In this document: positions 32,801-42,498 of the stretch, piece after piece
How the letters are laid out: each line of letters begins with the position of its first letter
How positions within the stretch are numbered: position 1 is the stretch's first letter
From: Pyropia yezoensis
Lineage: Eukaryota; Rhodophyta; Bangiophyceae; Bangiales; Bangiaceae
Direction of reading: 5' to 3'
Assembly: GCA_009829735.1 (NCBI GenBank)
Contig: CM020620.1
Span: 14,877,420 to 14,941,419, forward strand
Length of the DNA stretch: 64,000 nucleotides
Program-made: the position numbers and the translations under genes
The notes under the pieces: model-generated
The model's input: the letters and a program-made list of their open reading frames with translations, nothing else
Told to the model about the DNA's origin: nothing
The model's database searches: none

Positions 32801-33949
32801 GAGACCTCCAGTGGCAACATATACCTGCTCATCATTTGTGACCGGTTCTCCAAGTTCACTCGAGCAATCCCGTTGAGAACCATCACGGCTCTGGATGTCA
32901 CGTCGGCCTTCTGCGAGTACTGGATAGCTGCCTACGGCCCTCCAGACTCCGTCTTAACCGACAACGGTCCCCAGTTTGCATCCCTGTTCTTCCAAGGAGT
33001 CTGTGACCTGATGGGCATCAAGAACTTGTACACCACGACGTACCACCCTCAAACGAACGGCCAGGTGGAACGATTCAACCGGACCCTAGTGGACATGCTA
33101 CGGCACTACGTGGAGGAGCATCAAGAAGACTGGGACGAGCTCCTGGCTGTCCTCACTCTAGCCTACAACTCCCGAGTTCACCGGACAACGGGAGTCGCTC
33201 CACTCGACTTTGTCACCCCAAGGCGGCTGACCAACTTCTCCCTGGAAAGAATACCGGATGGTCTCCAGCCTGCACTGAAGTCAGGTCCCAAGGCAAAGGA
33301 TGAGTTCCTGGAACAACTAAAGCTCCTGCTCCCAAGAGTCAAGGAGTCAATTTCAAAGACCCAGGAGCGATACAAGCGGGACTATGACAAGGGTGTCCGG
33401 GAAAAGAACAAGGAACTGGGTGGTGGCGACTGGGTTTTTGTGGACAACCATAGCAAGACCCGGGGGAAGCTGGACTCTAAGACGGATGGACCTTATGAGA
33501 TTCTCAATACGGATGGCTGGACCTTCCTTCTAGACGTGGATGGCTCTCCGTACCGGGTGAGCAGCGACCATGTCACCCGAGCTCCACCGCCAAGCCAACG
33601 GGACTTGACCCGGCGTAAGCGGACTGCGATACCCTGGCTATCCCAAGAAGAAGGTCGGGAATTTGTCTACGTCAAGTTTGTCGACCATGCCTGGAGAGAT
33701 GGACGCCTGTACCTGCGAGTACGCTGGTTCGGCTTTAACCCAGCAGATGATACATGGGAACCCTCAAACCGGCTACCCATCGCGGACGTCTGTGCCTACA
33801 CGCGACGGAACGGGATCGAGGGCACTCCAGTGGCCAGAGCCGGCAAGATTCTGGAGTCGGACACGGAGGAGGACCAAGAGGACGGGGCCAACCAAGACCC
33901 TCGGGACGAGACGAGCTCACCCGCAACGGATGCGGAACAAGAGGATTGA
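29834..33949 (+). CDS. pol: Pol polyprotein of the chromovirus (PR-RT-RH-IN-chromodomain)
   Basis: The -1 frame opens at 29834 and has no ATG until 30047, so it is made by frameshifting from gag. Numbering from 29990, the aspartic protease has Asp35-Thr-Gly-Ala. Reverse transcriptase carries Tyr-Leu-Asp-Asp at 490-493. RNase H follows with ETDACG. Integrase has an N-terminal HHCC zinc finger (from about His862) and the catalytic triad Asp931, Asp991 and Glu1027, with 35 residues between the last two as expected. The C-terminus holds a chromodomain (about 1224-1277) with the aromatic residues of YLRVRWFGFNPADDTWEP. The protein processes itself, copies the RNA and inserts the DNA. All catalytic residues are present. 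The end is Asp/Glu-rich. Confidence 0.95.
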   Translation, partial: GLLGAGKRVGQALSPSVFPNLQRQGTSTCSLLACREKGRQLPAQPVAAWTPCLFKGTLLVLRKENLKINARMRVGDSLPQAVTPVVDTGAGPSVITENLLPPGWRRHAWRAPTKTRIVDASGQTLRPLGRLPVAIYVNNEPMLFPFLVVKTLSVPLILGWDFQKQHVKSILPGEGKVQFNHGVVSPVLEHLDTKVRVAKNQKERIPPSTLTLIKPVLLPPRSETKVQVTTRTAGQCLIYGRKEFLAKHRLYLAHGHHKKVERHTPFSVLIVNVSRKPITLAKGTRVGTAEPYRGSARAMSKEDLFNLQQELASNLTALDVSPEQEQAGRTTPKPEQAPPGMPKVNQENVPPDLKEALEKLLQEYRHLWSGELGKMDATLHRIQLKPDAKPVHMHPYRAGPHRRDEIEKQVNKMLKMDVIEPSDGEWAFPVVVVPKPGGHFRFCVDYRRLNEMTVKDVYPIPRMDDCLDFLGDATLFSTLDCNAGYWQIPLADEDKDKTTFTCHMGLFRCKRLPFGLTNAPATFQRAIDIILSGLRWRTCLVYLDDIIVFSKTPAEHLEHLREVLALLSKAGVTLKAEKCHLFETEVEYLGHVLSPGELRVNEKNIKALRHARQPKTQTELKSFLGMCNVYRRFVRDYALIARPLTKLTSKKLPAQLPVFDEKQTAAFEELKKRLTTTPVLALPKREGQFVLETDACGVQVGCSLLQQQPDGHFLPIGYYSRVLTPAEKNYSTTERECLAVVWACFLLRPYLEGQEFLIRTDHASLRWLLCMDSSQGRVARWRLRLSEFKYKVCTRAGREHHCADTMSRLETPAADTGPIPEEIPCFILPNVGRGWHAPLYETPDAHQPVTIHRMLEAQLTDPQCLELRHQMDLNRNSRFSESTDGLLVRVSPFDGATQVYVPRSLRTDILRLEHSSPQAGHPGINRMYASMRRHYYWETMASDVHKCLEACISCARNRLSQRRKTSKLRLFPAAEPFASLSMDILGPLPETSSGNIYLLIICDRFSKFTRAIPLRTITALDVTSAFCEYWIAAYGPPDSVLTDNGPQFASLFFQGVCDLMGIKNLYTTTYHPQTNGQVERFNRTLVDMLRHYVEEHQEDWDELLAVLTLAYNSRVHRTTGVAPLDFVTPRRLTNFSLERIPDGLQPALKSGPKAKDEFLEQLKLLLPRVKESISKTQERYKRDYDKGVREKNKELGGGDWVFVDNHSKTRGKLDSKTDGPYEILNTDGWTFLLDVDGSPYRVSSDHVTRAPPPSQRDLTRRKRTAIPWLSQEEGREFVYVKFVDHAWRDGRLYLRVRWFGFNPADDTWEPSNRLPIADVCAYTRRNGIEGTPVARAGKILESDTEEDQEDGANQDPRDETSSPATDAEQED
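29849..29855 (+). promoter_or_regulatory. -1 ribosomal frameshift slippery heptamer GGGAAAC
   Basis: In the gag frame the bases read G GGA AAC, the X XXY YYZ pattern of efficient -1 slippage, and lie three bases before the gag stop TAG. The pol frame is the -1 frame and is open from 29834, just upstream, so slippage here gives a Gag-Pol fusion. A downstream stimulatory structure would be expected from about 29861; I could not establish one by eye. Confidence 0.75.
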
Positions 33950-34094
33950 GAAGAAGGGAACGGGTATATCAAGGGTAACACGCAACGCAAGCATGGAACA
34001 ATCAAGGAAAACAAGCACCCGCTCGAGCAACCCTTCTCTCCGCCTCTTCCCTCCTCGCTTCTCCCAAGACCCTCACCCTCCTTGCATCCAACTA

Positions 34095-36212
34095 CTACTC
34101 CCGGCGCGGACGCTGAGCCGCGGGAGTGTCCTCCGGCGTTGCCTCCGCGGTACGACGGGAACCGGAGGAAGACGGGATGACGTAGTGCGGTGGACGCGGC
34201 GCATCCCGGTATGACGCCATCGGAGTAGTACCAGTAGTTGCCGGTGGCTCCCGCTCATCCAGATATGTCCGTCGGCGCCGCTGGAAGCCCGTGAAGGTCT
34301 CTGACCACTGCTGGGCCAAGCCATGCCGCGTCAAAGTCGTCAGAAGTTCGCCAACCACCGGGTTGTTCGACATCTGGCCGCTGTCCGCGCAAGCAAACAC
34401 CCGGTCGACCACGTCGTTCAAGACGCTGGCGTAAGTACCCAGCACCAGAGAGGACCCGACGCCTTCAACCTGCACCGGAAGACGACCCAGCTGGTCTTCA
34501 ATCATGCCGACGTCGTACTGGTCGCATGTTGGACCACCTTGGTTCAGGTACCAGTCAGGCACCCGGAAGCGGGTGAGGCGCAGAGTCGGCGCCGGAATCT
34601 CGAACCGGCCCGAGGATGACACTACCGGACGGTCCACAACGGCCCCCGAGACCGGAGTACCCAACTCCAGCGGAGGCACAGCGCCGCCGGCGTTGGAAGA
34701 AGGCGTCCGGGGTAGAGCGGCCGGAGTAATCGGCGACCGCACGGCCACTCCCAGACTCGCCGCAGACAAGCGCGGTGCCGGAGGAGCTTGAAGTACTGGC
34801 ACAGCCGGAACCGGGCGCGGACGTGCCGGTGACGGTTCAGGCGAGGCAACCGGGGCGACAGGGGCAACAGGAGGAAGCGGAGCCGCCGCAGACGCCCGAC
34901 CGACCGCCGCGACCCATCCCGACTCCTGTACCGGCGGCCCAACTGGCAGAAGATCAAGGGCGGCCGGAGCAGGAAAGCTACCTAGCTGCGGCCACGCCGG
35001 AAGCGGCGTCGCCAGCTGCACCTTAGCCGGAGAAGACTGGTAGACCACCTGCGCCCAACCGAAGCCATCCCGACGCGGGCGGTTCTGGTCGGCAATCGCG
35101 TTCAAGAAGTTCCGGTCATGCACCGGTACCAGACGCCGGAAGTCGATCATCGCCTGGAAGAACTCCTTGTACTCCTCGTCCTGGCTGCACAGGAAGTCGA
35201 CGGTCAACTTGTCGACAATCCAGACCATCAGGAGGTCGGGGAGAAACCAAAGCCGGTTGGACACCAAGACCTCGTGAAGCCAGTGGTTGGCCGCCAAGAC
35301 TGTCATCTCGGACGTGTACATCATGTACGGGATTGAATGGAAGAAGCCCTTGATCGACGCCTGAGTCAAGGCGTCCAAGAAGTACCAGGTGCAAGGGATG
35401 CTGGAAGGAGCAAACCCGACCGGGATCTCGACTTCCTGCTGCTGCGGGATGACCTTGGGGTAGTATGCCGCCCGGTTGGCCTTGTCCAGCTTCCAGAACT
35501 CCTGGTGGTTGCAGCTTACAAGGAAGTCACGCTGACGCCCGCGTCGCTCACCCTGCTCCCGTGCCGGCGACAACTTGGAGTATTTCCGGGTCAAGAAAGG
35601 CGGCTCCAGAGCGACCATGCTCGGACGGGGGTCGCAGTTCAAGCTTCCCGACCCCTTGAGCGCCTCGTCCCAGACCTTGAGCGCCCGGTGGACGTACCCT
35701 TCCTCCTCCGGCCACCGGAGAACGGACGCGGACACGCGACGCTCGGTCAGGGGTAGATCCAGTACCAGCGCGAAGGGGAGATCCTCCAGACGAGCAGCCC
35801 AAGAGGAACCCGAGAAGCTCTGGGAGCGGTCTTGTGCCAGGCGCATCTGGTCCGCCGTATGAAGACGTGCCTTGTCCATCTCGGTCAAGACCCCGCGCTG
35901 GAGTTCCTTGCGCCAGAGGTCCATGCAATCCTGCTGGCACTGGGCCGCCCCGGCGTTGCCGACCACCGTGGAGTAACGCCGGGCCGCCAGAGGGTCCTGC
36001 CCAAGAAGCATCTCCGGGAGACCCTCCGGGGGGGCCTCGACCGGGTGCATCGCGGAAGCCGGGGGAACTCGATCCGTCCCCGCCGTGGCGACCGGCGCCG
36101 GCACCGACATCCGAGGAACCGGAGGCAGGAGAGGGGCACGACGACCCGAGTTCTCCTCCGCAACACTCGCCGCCGGAACCACGGGCCCAGCTTGGATCTC
36201 GGAACTGGACAT
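34095..36212 (-). CDS. Antisense ORF inside the chromovirus, unknown function
   Basis: On the strand opposite gag and pol, from an ATG at 36212, is a 705-residue frame that fills the space between pol and the 3' LTR and is tail-to-tail with pol (145 bases apart). The frame is open back into the LTR to 36467, but without another ATG. The middle of the protein looks like folded protein, not a chance frame: mixed hydrophobic and aromatic residues (for example IPCTWYFLDALTQASIKGFF and NRLWFLPDLLMVWIVDKLTV), then DEEYKEFFQAMIDFRRLVPV. Pro/Ala-rich linkers flank it and the C-terminus is basic and Arg-rich. I do not recognise the family. Antisense genes are known in some plant LTR elements and in HTLV-1, so expression from an antisense LTR promoter is possible but unproven. 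Confidence 0.6.
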   Translation of the reverse strand: MSSSEIQAGPVVPAASVAEENSGRRAPLLPPVPRMSVPAPVATAGTDRVPPASAMHPVEAPPEGLPEMLLGQDPLAARRYSTVVGNAGAAQCQQDCMDLWRKELQRGVLTEMDKARLHTADQMRLAQDRSQSFSGSSWAARLEDLPFALVLDLPLTERRVSASVLRWPEEEGYVHRALKVWDEALKGSGSLNCDPRPSMVALEPPFLTRKYSKLSPAREQGERRGRQRDFLVSCNHQEFWKLDKANRAAYYPKVIPQQQEVEIPVGFAPSSIPCTWYFLDALTQASIKGFFHSIPYMMYTSEMTVLAANHWLHEVLVSNRLWFLPDLLMVWIVDKLTVDFLCSQDEEYKEFFQAMIDFRRLVPVHDRNFLNAIADQNRPRRDGFGWAQVVYQSSPAKVQLATPLPAWPQLGSFPAPAALDLLPVGPPVQESGWVAAVGRASAAAPLPPVAPVAPVASPEPSPARPRPVPAVPVLQAPPAPRLSAASLGVAVRSPITPAALPRTPSSNAGGAVPPLELGTPVSGAVVDRPVVSSSGRFEIPAPTLRLTRFRVPDWYLNQGGPTCDQYDVGMIEDQLGRLPVQVEGVGSSLVLGTYASVLNDVVDRVFACADSGQMSNNPVVGELLTTLTRHGLAQQWSETFTGFQRRRRTYLDEREPPATTGTTPMASYRDAPRPPHYVIPSSSGSRRTAEATPEDTPAAQRPRRE

Positions 36213-36384
36213 ACCGTCCAGACTCCGGGGAACGAGAGGGCCAAGGTGAAGGAGCGGAGGGGGGGGGGCAGAATCGGGGCAGGTGATCGTGACCGGGGTG
36301 AAGACGCTCGACCTCGGCACCGGTGTGGACGTGCTCGAGGCTGTGCACGGTGGCACCTGGTTCGGCCCGAGGACGTGCCGGACT

Positions 36385-36394
36385 AGGGAGGGAG
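36385..36394 (+). promoter_or_regulatory. Polypurine tract
   Basis: AGGGAGGGAG lies three bases before the 3' LTR and should prime plus-strand DNA synthesis. Confidence 0.75.
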
Positions 36395-36397
36395 CTA

Positions 36398-36971
36398 TGT
36401 AGCATCCCTGGCCCCGACTTGGCGCCGACCCGGGACTGCAACCAGAGGGCACCAGGTGCCAGAACACGCCCGCCGTGTGGCGATGGTTGGCGGCCGTGGC
36501 CCGTGCCCGGCACTGGGATGCGGTGGACTACGCTATCCACACGCGAGAGAGGGATTTCTGATGTGTTTTTGCATATTTGTGAGGGACTTGATTTGAGAGA
36601 ATTTGAGTGTGAGATTAGTGAGTGGGAATAGAATTAGTAGTGATAGTGGCCCCCGACCTGACGAGGTTAGACTCGGGTCGGGGCCACTCGGGGTTATGGG
36701 GGGGGGCTACCGGGCCAACGTGCCGGGGTTCCCCCAGATGCACGTTAAGAGGGACAGCGAGGCGCCCTCGGCCCGCGCCCTCAGGGAAAAAGACAACTGC
36801 GCGTTTGCTTTCCTCTTCCCCGTGTGCACTACCGTGCGTATCTGTTTGCCCTGCAAGCAGGCACGTGAGGCAACAGGCATACCATTCTCGTAGTTCCCCT
36901 TTCTGCGTTACCTGTCCCTTTCCCCCGAGGGATATTGACACGTGTCTGAGAGGATCGAGTTTTATACCACA
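36398..36971 (+). repeat. 3' LTR of the chromovirus
   Basis: 574 bases, same sequence as 27314-27887. The GTG that opens the long antisense frame lies inside it (36467). Confidence 0.95.
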
Positions 36972-36976
36972 TCGTC
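36972..36976. repeat. Target-site duplication, right copy (TCGTC)
   Basis: Same five bases as at 27309-27313. Confidence 0.9.
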
Positions 36977-38036
36977 CAGCCAATTGCTGTCACGTTGTCC
37001 CACGGACACTGGTCCCACTGGTTGCTGGCCGCCTCTTCACCCGGAACTGTCCCGTTGCGCAGCATCGCGTCGCTGCGGCATCGACGCGTGCCCCGTGGCT
37101 GACGGCAGTATGCCCGACATAAGCCAAGGCTATCCTCTCTGCCGCACTGTCGCCTGCCCAAATGCCCCCCCCCATGCCTCGATGGCACACATGGTTTCCC
37201 TCACCGCTCGGCCCCCCTAATCTCTGTCCCCGGCACTGTTCTCGCTTCGTCTCGCCTTCCTCCGATACCCTGCAGCGCACGGGCAAGGTACGTTTCGACG
37301 CTTGGGACTGGGGGGGACTGGGGAGGTGTGGTATGCGATCAAGCGCTGCGGGCCCCAGACGACGTAGATGAGAACTCTGGCAGCCTTTGGTGTCCTTCCT
37401 TCTGCTCACACTGCCTCGCTTTCTGTCCGGTTTTCGTGCGTCCAACGCTGGCAGCGCGTCCCCACTCACTTCCCCAACAGTGCTTGTCGCATGCTTCCCC
37501 CATGCTTCCCCAGTGAGCGCAACTCCATCAGAACTTACGCGCGGTATGGTCGCATCGACTGCATGGCGCACTCACCAAGACCCCATTGGTACTACTCCTC
37601 TGGGCCCCGACGTCCATGCTATGGCTAAGGTGCAGTGACCGTCTACAATGTCTTGCCTGGTGCGTGTCAACATTTTTGTAGATGTGTGTTGAGGGTCTCG
37701 TGGCAGACGCTTCGTGGGTGGGTTGCGTGCGAGGCATTGGACTGATGTGCCAGCTCTGCTGCGACGCTTCGCCATGACTTGCTCATCTGTCCCACGGCTT
37801 GTGTTTTTTCATCTTGATTGTTGCTACTGCTGGGTACTGATGGCATCGATGCTCTTGCAAGCGGTGGAGGTCGTGGTATGGCGAGCAGAAGCGAGAGTAG
37901 GACGGAGCGGGAGCTTGCTTCGGGTGGGCGCGGGGTACGCGGGAGGACGCGGGAGAACACGGGAGACGGCCCGGTGCACACCGAAGCAGAAGGACCTTAG
38001 AGCACACGATGTCAAGTCATTGAGAAGCACTTATGA

Positions 38037-38087
38037 AAAGAGCACCATGCATATCCATCATGGGCACGCGGCACCATGGTGCTCTTT
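38037..38087. repeat. Perfect 13-base inverted repeat
   Basis: AAAGAGCACCATG at 38037-38049 is the reverse complement of CATGGTGCTCTTT at 38075-38087, with a 25-base spacer. It could form a hairpin. The role is unknown. Confidence 0.75.
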
Positions 38088-39389
38088 GCCAGTTGGGAAT
38101 ACTCCCACAAGGACCTTTCTCCATGCCAGTCGAACAGTTCTTCAAATGTCTTCCCCATCACTTCAACACCGAGTCGTATATTTTAGGCATTACAGATTGC
38201 CACGATAGTGGAACCACTGACAAAGACTCGGGAATCGGAACTGGGCAATATCACCAGGACCTCCATGGAGGTTTTTCAGGCCAAATTTGACAGTCTAGCA
38301 GAAGGGCCATCAGAGAAGGGAATCCAGTCTCACAGAAATGCAAAGTGCGGTACATTTTCGTAAATTGACCTGTCTTTCATGCTCTGGATACTATTGCAGT
38401 ACTCATGCTGTTGCGAAAATATACTACTGGCTAGTACGCTCGTGAATACTCATTACTCCAGTCACAGGCGCCACTACGCTTGCCGAGAAGGCGGCTGGCT
38501 GACAGTAGATACTCGTGCCCCAGCCACGACTCCCAATACCATACGCTGGACCAAGACTGGTACGCTTGACAACCCCTGCTTCAAGTGCCTTAAATGGTGA
38601 GAAGTCTAAAAAGCCCGCCACACATTACATCCATTAGACAGTGAAATACATACATAGATATGTATATCTTGTATATTCCTAGTCGATCGTCGGAGTGCCG
38701 ATGGACCGTATTGATTAGTGGAAACGCGCAATTGTGCGACGATCGGGCGCCGAGTCCGACGTCCTTGGGGGATAAAAAACCCGCGCGCACGGCCTCCCCT
38801 GCGCGATCGAGGGAATGGCCGGGTCGAGCGTGCGATCATGGCCTCGATTTGCACCCTGGGCCCCCCCCCACCTCTCGTTCAGGGCGGACTTCTGGGTCGG
38901 ACACGTGGAGCCAATTCAGGAGCCACGTTCCAATATTTGCGAGTCTTGCGAAAGCACGTGATCCCTCTCGTGCACCTTCCGCTGTCTTGCATGCCGTGGT
39001 TGTTGACTCGTCACGCTCCGTACACACTTACTTTCCTTGGGAGCAGCCCCTCACCGGACGAAGGCACGCCGTTCCCGAAGCCCAAGCGCCCATTTTTGGA
39101 CCTGTCGGGCACGGCAGCTGGGTGCAATGGCCGCTGTTGGATCCATGGAACTCGTCTACTCGCCCCGCAGACCACGGTACATACTCTTTGGACGAGAAAA
39201 GCAACGGATAAGCAGAGCTTCTACGCCTTCTCACCTATGTCACTGTGAAGAGCACCTCACGGAGAGCAACAAGACCCGCATACATCCCCAGTTTTTCTCA
39301 ACGAGTTTTTCTCCGCGGTTGTGTGCGTAATTTTCCCCATGGTGTGCTTTTTGGCTCCTCAGATGCGCGTCCTCTACCACAGTTGAGCA

Positions 39390-39650
39390 GGTCTTCATCG
39401 GCTCTGCACCTGCCTACGTATGCGTGGCCTGCTCGCTTCCATTCTTTTACCCCAGCCGGGGGACCGAGCGGTGGCAGCGGGCGGTTCGCGCCGGGGTCAT
39501 CAACGACCCGGACGCTGTCGCCTTCCTCTCCTCCGTCTCCGTACGCAAGTGCTCCCTCTATGGCGGGACGGACAGTAACGGCGTGGCTCTTGGGACGTGT
39601 TCTTTGTGCTATGCGAACGTATTACCCTCTGGTCAAGGACGCGGTTAAGA
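39390..39650 (+). pseudogene. Coding-like fragment with paired cysteines (possibly Helitron-related)
   Basis: One frame reads VCVACSLPFFYPSRGTERW and, later, CSLYGG and TCSLCYANVLPSGQG. The paired Cys-x2-Cys units and the C-x2-C-Y-x-x-L-x-x-G ending resemble the small zinc-ribbon region at the N-terminus of Helitron proteins. No ATG, helicase or Rep motif is near. The similarity is weak, and this could be any decayed gene. Confidence 0.2.
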
Positions 39651-40818
39651 GTGCCACTGGGGAATAATACTAGAGGGTGCACGCGCCTGGGGTACCTCCA
39701 CCCGCTGTCTGCTGCAAGGAGGTGGCAAGTGGGGGCAGCTGGTACGCAGTGGTTGCGTGGGGACATCCCCGGCACCCATCCCTGTCCAGCTGCCCGGGGG
39801 GGTTTTGGGTGAGACCCCATTCGAGGTCACCTCCACCACGGTCTGGGCGTGTTGGGCTGAGGGGCAGAAGTCACGACATTGGTTCAAAAGATGATGGGAC
39901 GTTGGGGCCAGGAACACGCACACGCACCACACGATGGACGCTCACGCGATGCCACGGACACGGAGCCATTGAAAGGCGACTGTTGGATGTGACACGTCAA
40001 GCAAGCTTCAAAAACGATGCCTAGATGTTGCCTCAGCCAATCAAAGGCCCAGAAAGCCAGAGTACCGCAAAAGGGGGGTCTTAACTACGGGTGCCCCGTG
40101 CCCCGTCTTCCCGCGCGCCCCAACCTCCCCTTCGCACCACCTTGGCTCTCCCCCCCCCGACGCCCCCGCGCCGCGCCACCCCCTCCAACCTCCAGCTTTC
40201 TCTGCCTCTCCCCTCCCCTCCCCGCTGCGGCGCCGCGCTCGCCCATCCCCACAACCAGCCCCCCCCCCCCCTCCCTCTCCCCCGCCTCCGCTTTCCTTCT
40301 GTTGGTCTGGGCCGTTGGCGGCCTCTCGCTCGCGCTGTGGCCGCCCCCGCAGCCCTGCCGAGGCCACTCTTGCCGCACCCCCGCTGGCCGCAGCCGCTGC
40401 GGCGTGCCCCGACCCTGCCAGCACTGCGCCTGCGCCCTTTTGGTGGCCGTCGGGCGGTTGCTCGCGTGCTAGGGGGTGCCCGAGCCGGGGCGAGTGGCGG
40501 TCAAGGGGGGGGGTGTCGGACGGCCGAGCGATCGCTGACGGAAGGGGGGCTTGGAAGGAGGGCTGGGCAGGCGAGCCGCCGCTTGTTGGGGGCGCCCCCA
40601 CCCCCGATGCCCGAGCTGCAGCAGTGAGGGGGGCTGGGGGGGGGGCGGCAGAGCGGTCGGGGGGGAGGGTGCTCCGTGGCGGAGGCGGTGGTGGAGGTGG
40701 CGGTCACGCTGCTGTGGCTGGCGGGGTGCCCACCGGCGCGTACCCGCGGCATCCGCCGTAGCGGCGATGGCTGAGGGGAGGGGGGGGGGGGAGAGGGGGG
40801 TGAAGTAGTCGGGTGGTG

Positions 40819-40860
40819 TCGGGCAGGGGGAGGTGTCATTCGGGCAGGGGGAAGTGACAT
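40819..40860. repeat. 21-base direct duplication
   Basis: Two adjacent 21-base copies beginning TCGGGCAGGGGGA, differing at two positions. Confidence 0.7.
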
Positions 40861-42157
40861 TCGTACTTCCTTCCCCCGGAATCTCAGCGACGGATGGGCA
40901 GAGGCAGGTTCAGCGGGTGTGAGGTGGGAGTTTGCGGCAGTGGCTTTCTCTCCAGGGGGGGTCTTTTGTCTGTTGAGAGACAGTCTGTTGAGAGACATGA
41001 AGATAAAATAGTCAGCACTCTTGTTTCCGGGGAGACAAAAAAAAAGAAGCAGCGTCACGGCTGGGAAAGGATAGGTCGATGAGGTGTGCGGAGAGGGCGT
41101 GCGCGACGTTGCGCTTTCCTGAAGGGGGGAGAGAAGCATCAGCGCGTGTCTTTTAAAAACGAAACAAGGTCTTGCGAGCCCTTGTCTCTTGGAGACAAAA
41201 AAAAAAAAAAGCCACAGCGGTCCGGACGAGGCCAACTGCAATCTGGGGCGAGAGGACATTGCGCCCTGGAGGGGGGGGAGCTGCACCACAGGGAGGGGAC
41301 TGCTCCCTGAAGGGATATGGCAGCAGCGTTGAGATGGACACGGGGGGCGCGTGGGGTGTAGATCGGTCGCAGGGAAGCAGGAGAAGACTCTCGCCCTCCG
41401 CCACGGCTTTCGTTCTCTGGGGGGATGGGGGGAGGGGGGGAGCAGGGGAGGGACAAAGGTGGGCGCGGTCGACCGCGGGAGGAGGCGTGGCGGGCAGAGC
41501 TGCCCGCGCGGAGGTCCGACGGCTGGTATGCCGAGTTTGACTGGTGGCGAGGGCGACCCCGTACGCTGCGGTGGACTTATAGGGGGTGCCCTGGAGCGGC
41601 CTTGGAAGCACATATCCAGGATACACCGGCGGCTGCAGTCGCCGCAGCAATCTGGCTAGTTAGCTGTTCACGCCCACTTCAGATGGGCTTCTTGACGACT
41701 TCTGGCTTACCACCCGAAGAAGCAGCGTGAAGCACCGGAGATAAAGGATGGAAAGAAATTGGGCTTGGGAAGAATAACAGATCACAGCGCTCCTGACGGT
41801 GTAGGACTGTCGTTATTCCTCTCTGCCAGTCTGGACGCAGGTGCCTGTTTGTGTCTCTGTCCAGCGTCTTTCCGGCTCTCTTTGTGCGTGTTCCAGGGAT
41901 TTTCAACCAATAAGTTGCACCCGTTCTGACCCAGAAGTCCGCTCTATACTAGTTAGGCGGCAGGGGTGCGGCCGCGCGGTACGCCTGGCCACTGGCTGCG
42001 GTGCGATAACAAAGAGCTTCAGAGGCCTCCGCGGCGCCGCAGCCGCCAGACTCGCCATGCTGACCATGGGCAAGGTGGCTGCCCCTGGCGAAATGGGCGT
42101 GTATGGCCCCTCGTGTCCCTAACGGCGAGGGTAAAAGAAGAGAGAGTGTGCGTATAT

Positions 42158-42472
42158 TGTTGATTAAACACGCGCACTTTATCCCTTGGGGTCCACTCGG
42201 CGCTCGCTACCCGCCGTCTTGTACTCTCGTGGTGCCCCCCTGGTCCCACTCCGCCGTGCCGGTCGCGCCTACCTGCAGTGCCCGGCCAGGGATGCTCCCG
42301 CGGGCACCGCCCCACGCGCAAGTGGAACAACACAATACAACGCAATAAAACTCACTCCCTAACACCATCGGGCCGTGTCAATACTATCAGGCCATGACAC
42401 TCAAAGCCCGACTTACCCCAGCAATGCGGCTGACACCTGATAAGATTGCGGCCGCCACCTGGCATGCCAGCG
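42158..42472 (-). repeat. 3' LTR of the copia element
   Basis: Plus-strand sequence TGTTGATTAA to GCCAGCG. TG...CA ends would put the right edge at 42469, but target-site and polypurine positions favour 42472. Next to it on the minus strand is a polypurine tract GTGGGGGAG (plus 42473-42481). Confidence 0.85.
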
Positions 42473-42498
42473 CTCCCCCACGGCCGTATCCCAGCCCT

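Larger units (their letters stand above)
27314..36971 (+). mobile_element. Complete Ty3/gypsy LTR retrotransposon (chromovirus)
   Basis: The 9,658-base element has LTRs of 574 bases (TGTAGC...CCACA) that look identical by eye, a 5-base target duplication, gag, a pol with the order protease, reverse transcriptase, RNase H, integrase and a C-terminal chromodomain, and a polypurine tract before the 3' LTR. That domain order and the chromodomain define chromoviruses, which often target heterochromatin. Gag and pol are linked by a -1 frameshift site. An additional 705-codon frame runs in antisense between pol and the 3' LTR. No inactivating mutation is visible, so it is probably a recent and potentially active insertion. 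Confidence 0.95.
36977..42157. other. Gene-poor region between the two retrotransposons
   Basis: No intact gene is recognised. The region holds a 13-base inverted repeat (38037-38087), coding-like but broken stretches (about 38900-39210 and 39390-39650), a 21-base tandem duplication (40819-40860), a 14-base duplication (about 40967-40996) and two A-runs after GAGAC (about 41034-41044 and 41195-41210). Its GC content is lower than elsewhere up to about 39700. Confidence 0.4.

Noticed and set aside
40017-40761. Overlapping Pro/Ala/Arg-rich frames
   Set aside because: All three frames and both strands are open, with no motif; typical of C-rich DNA.
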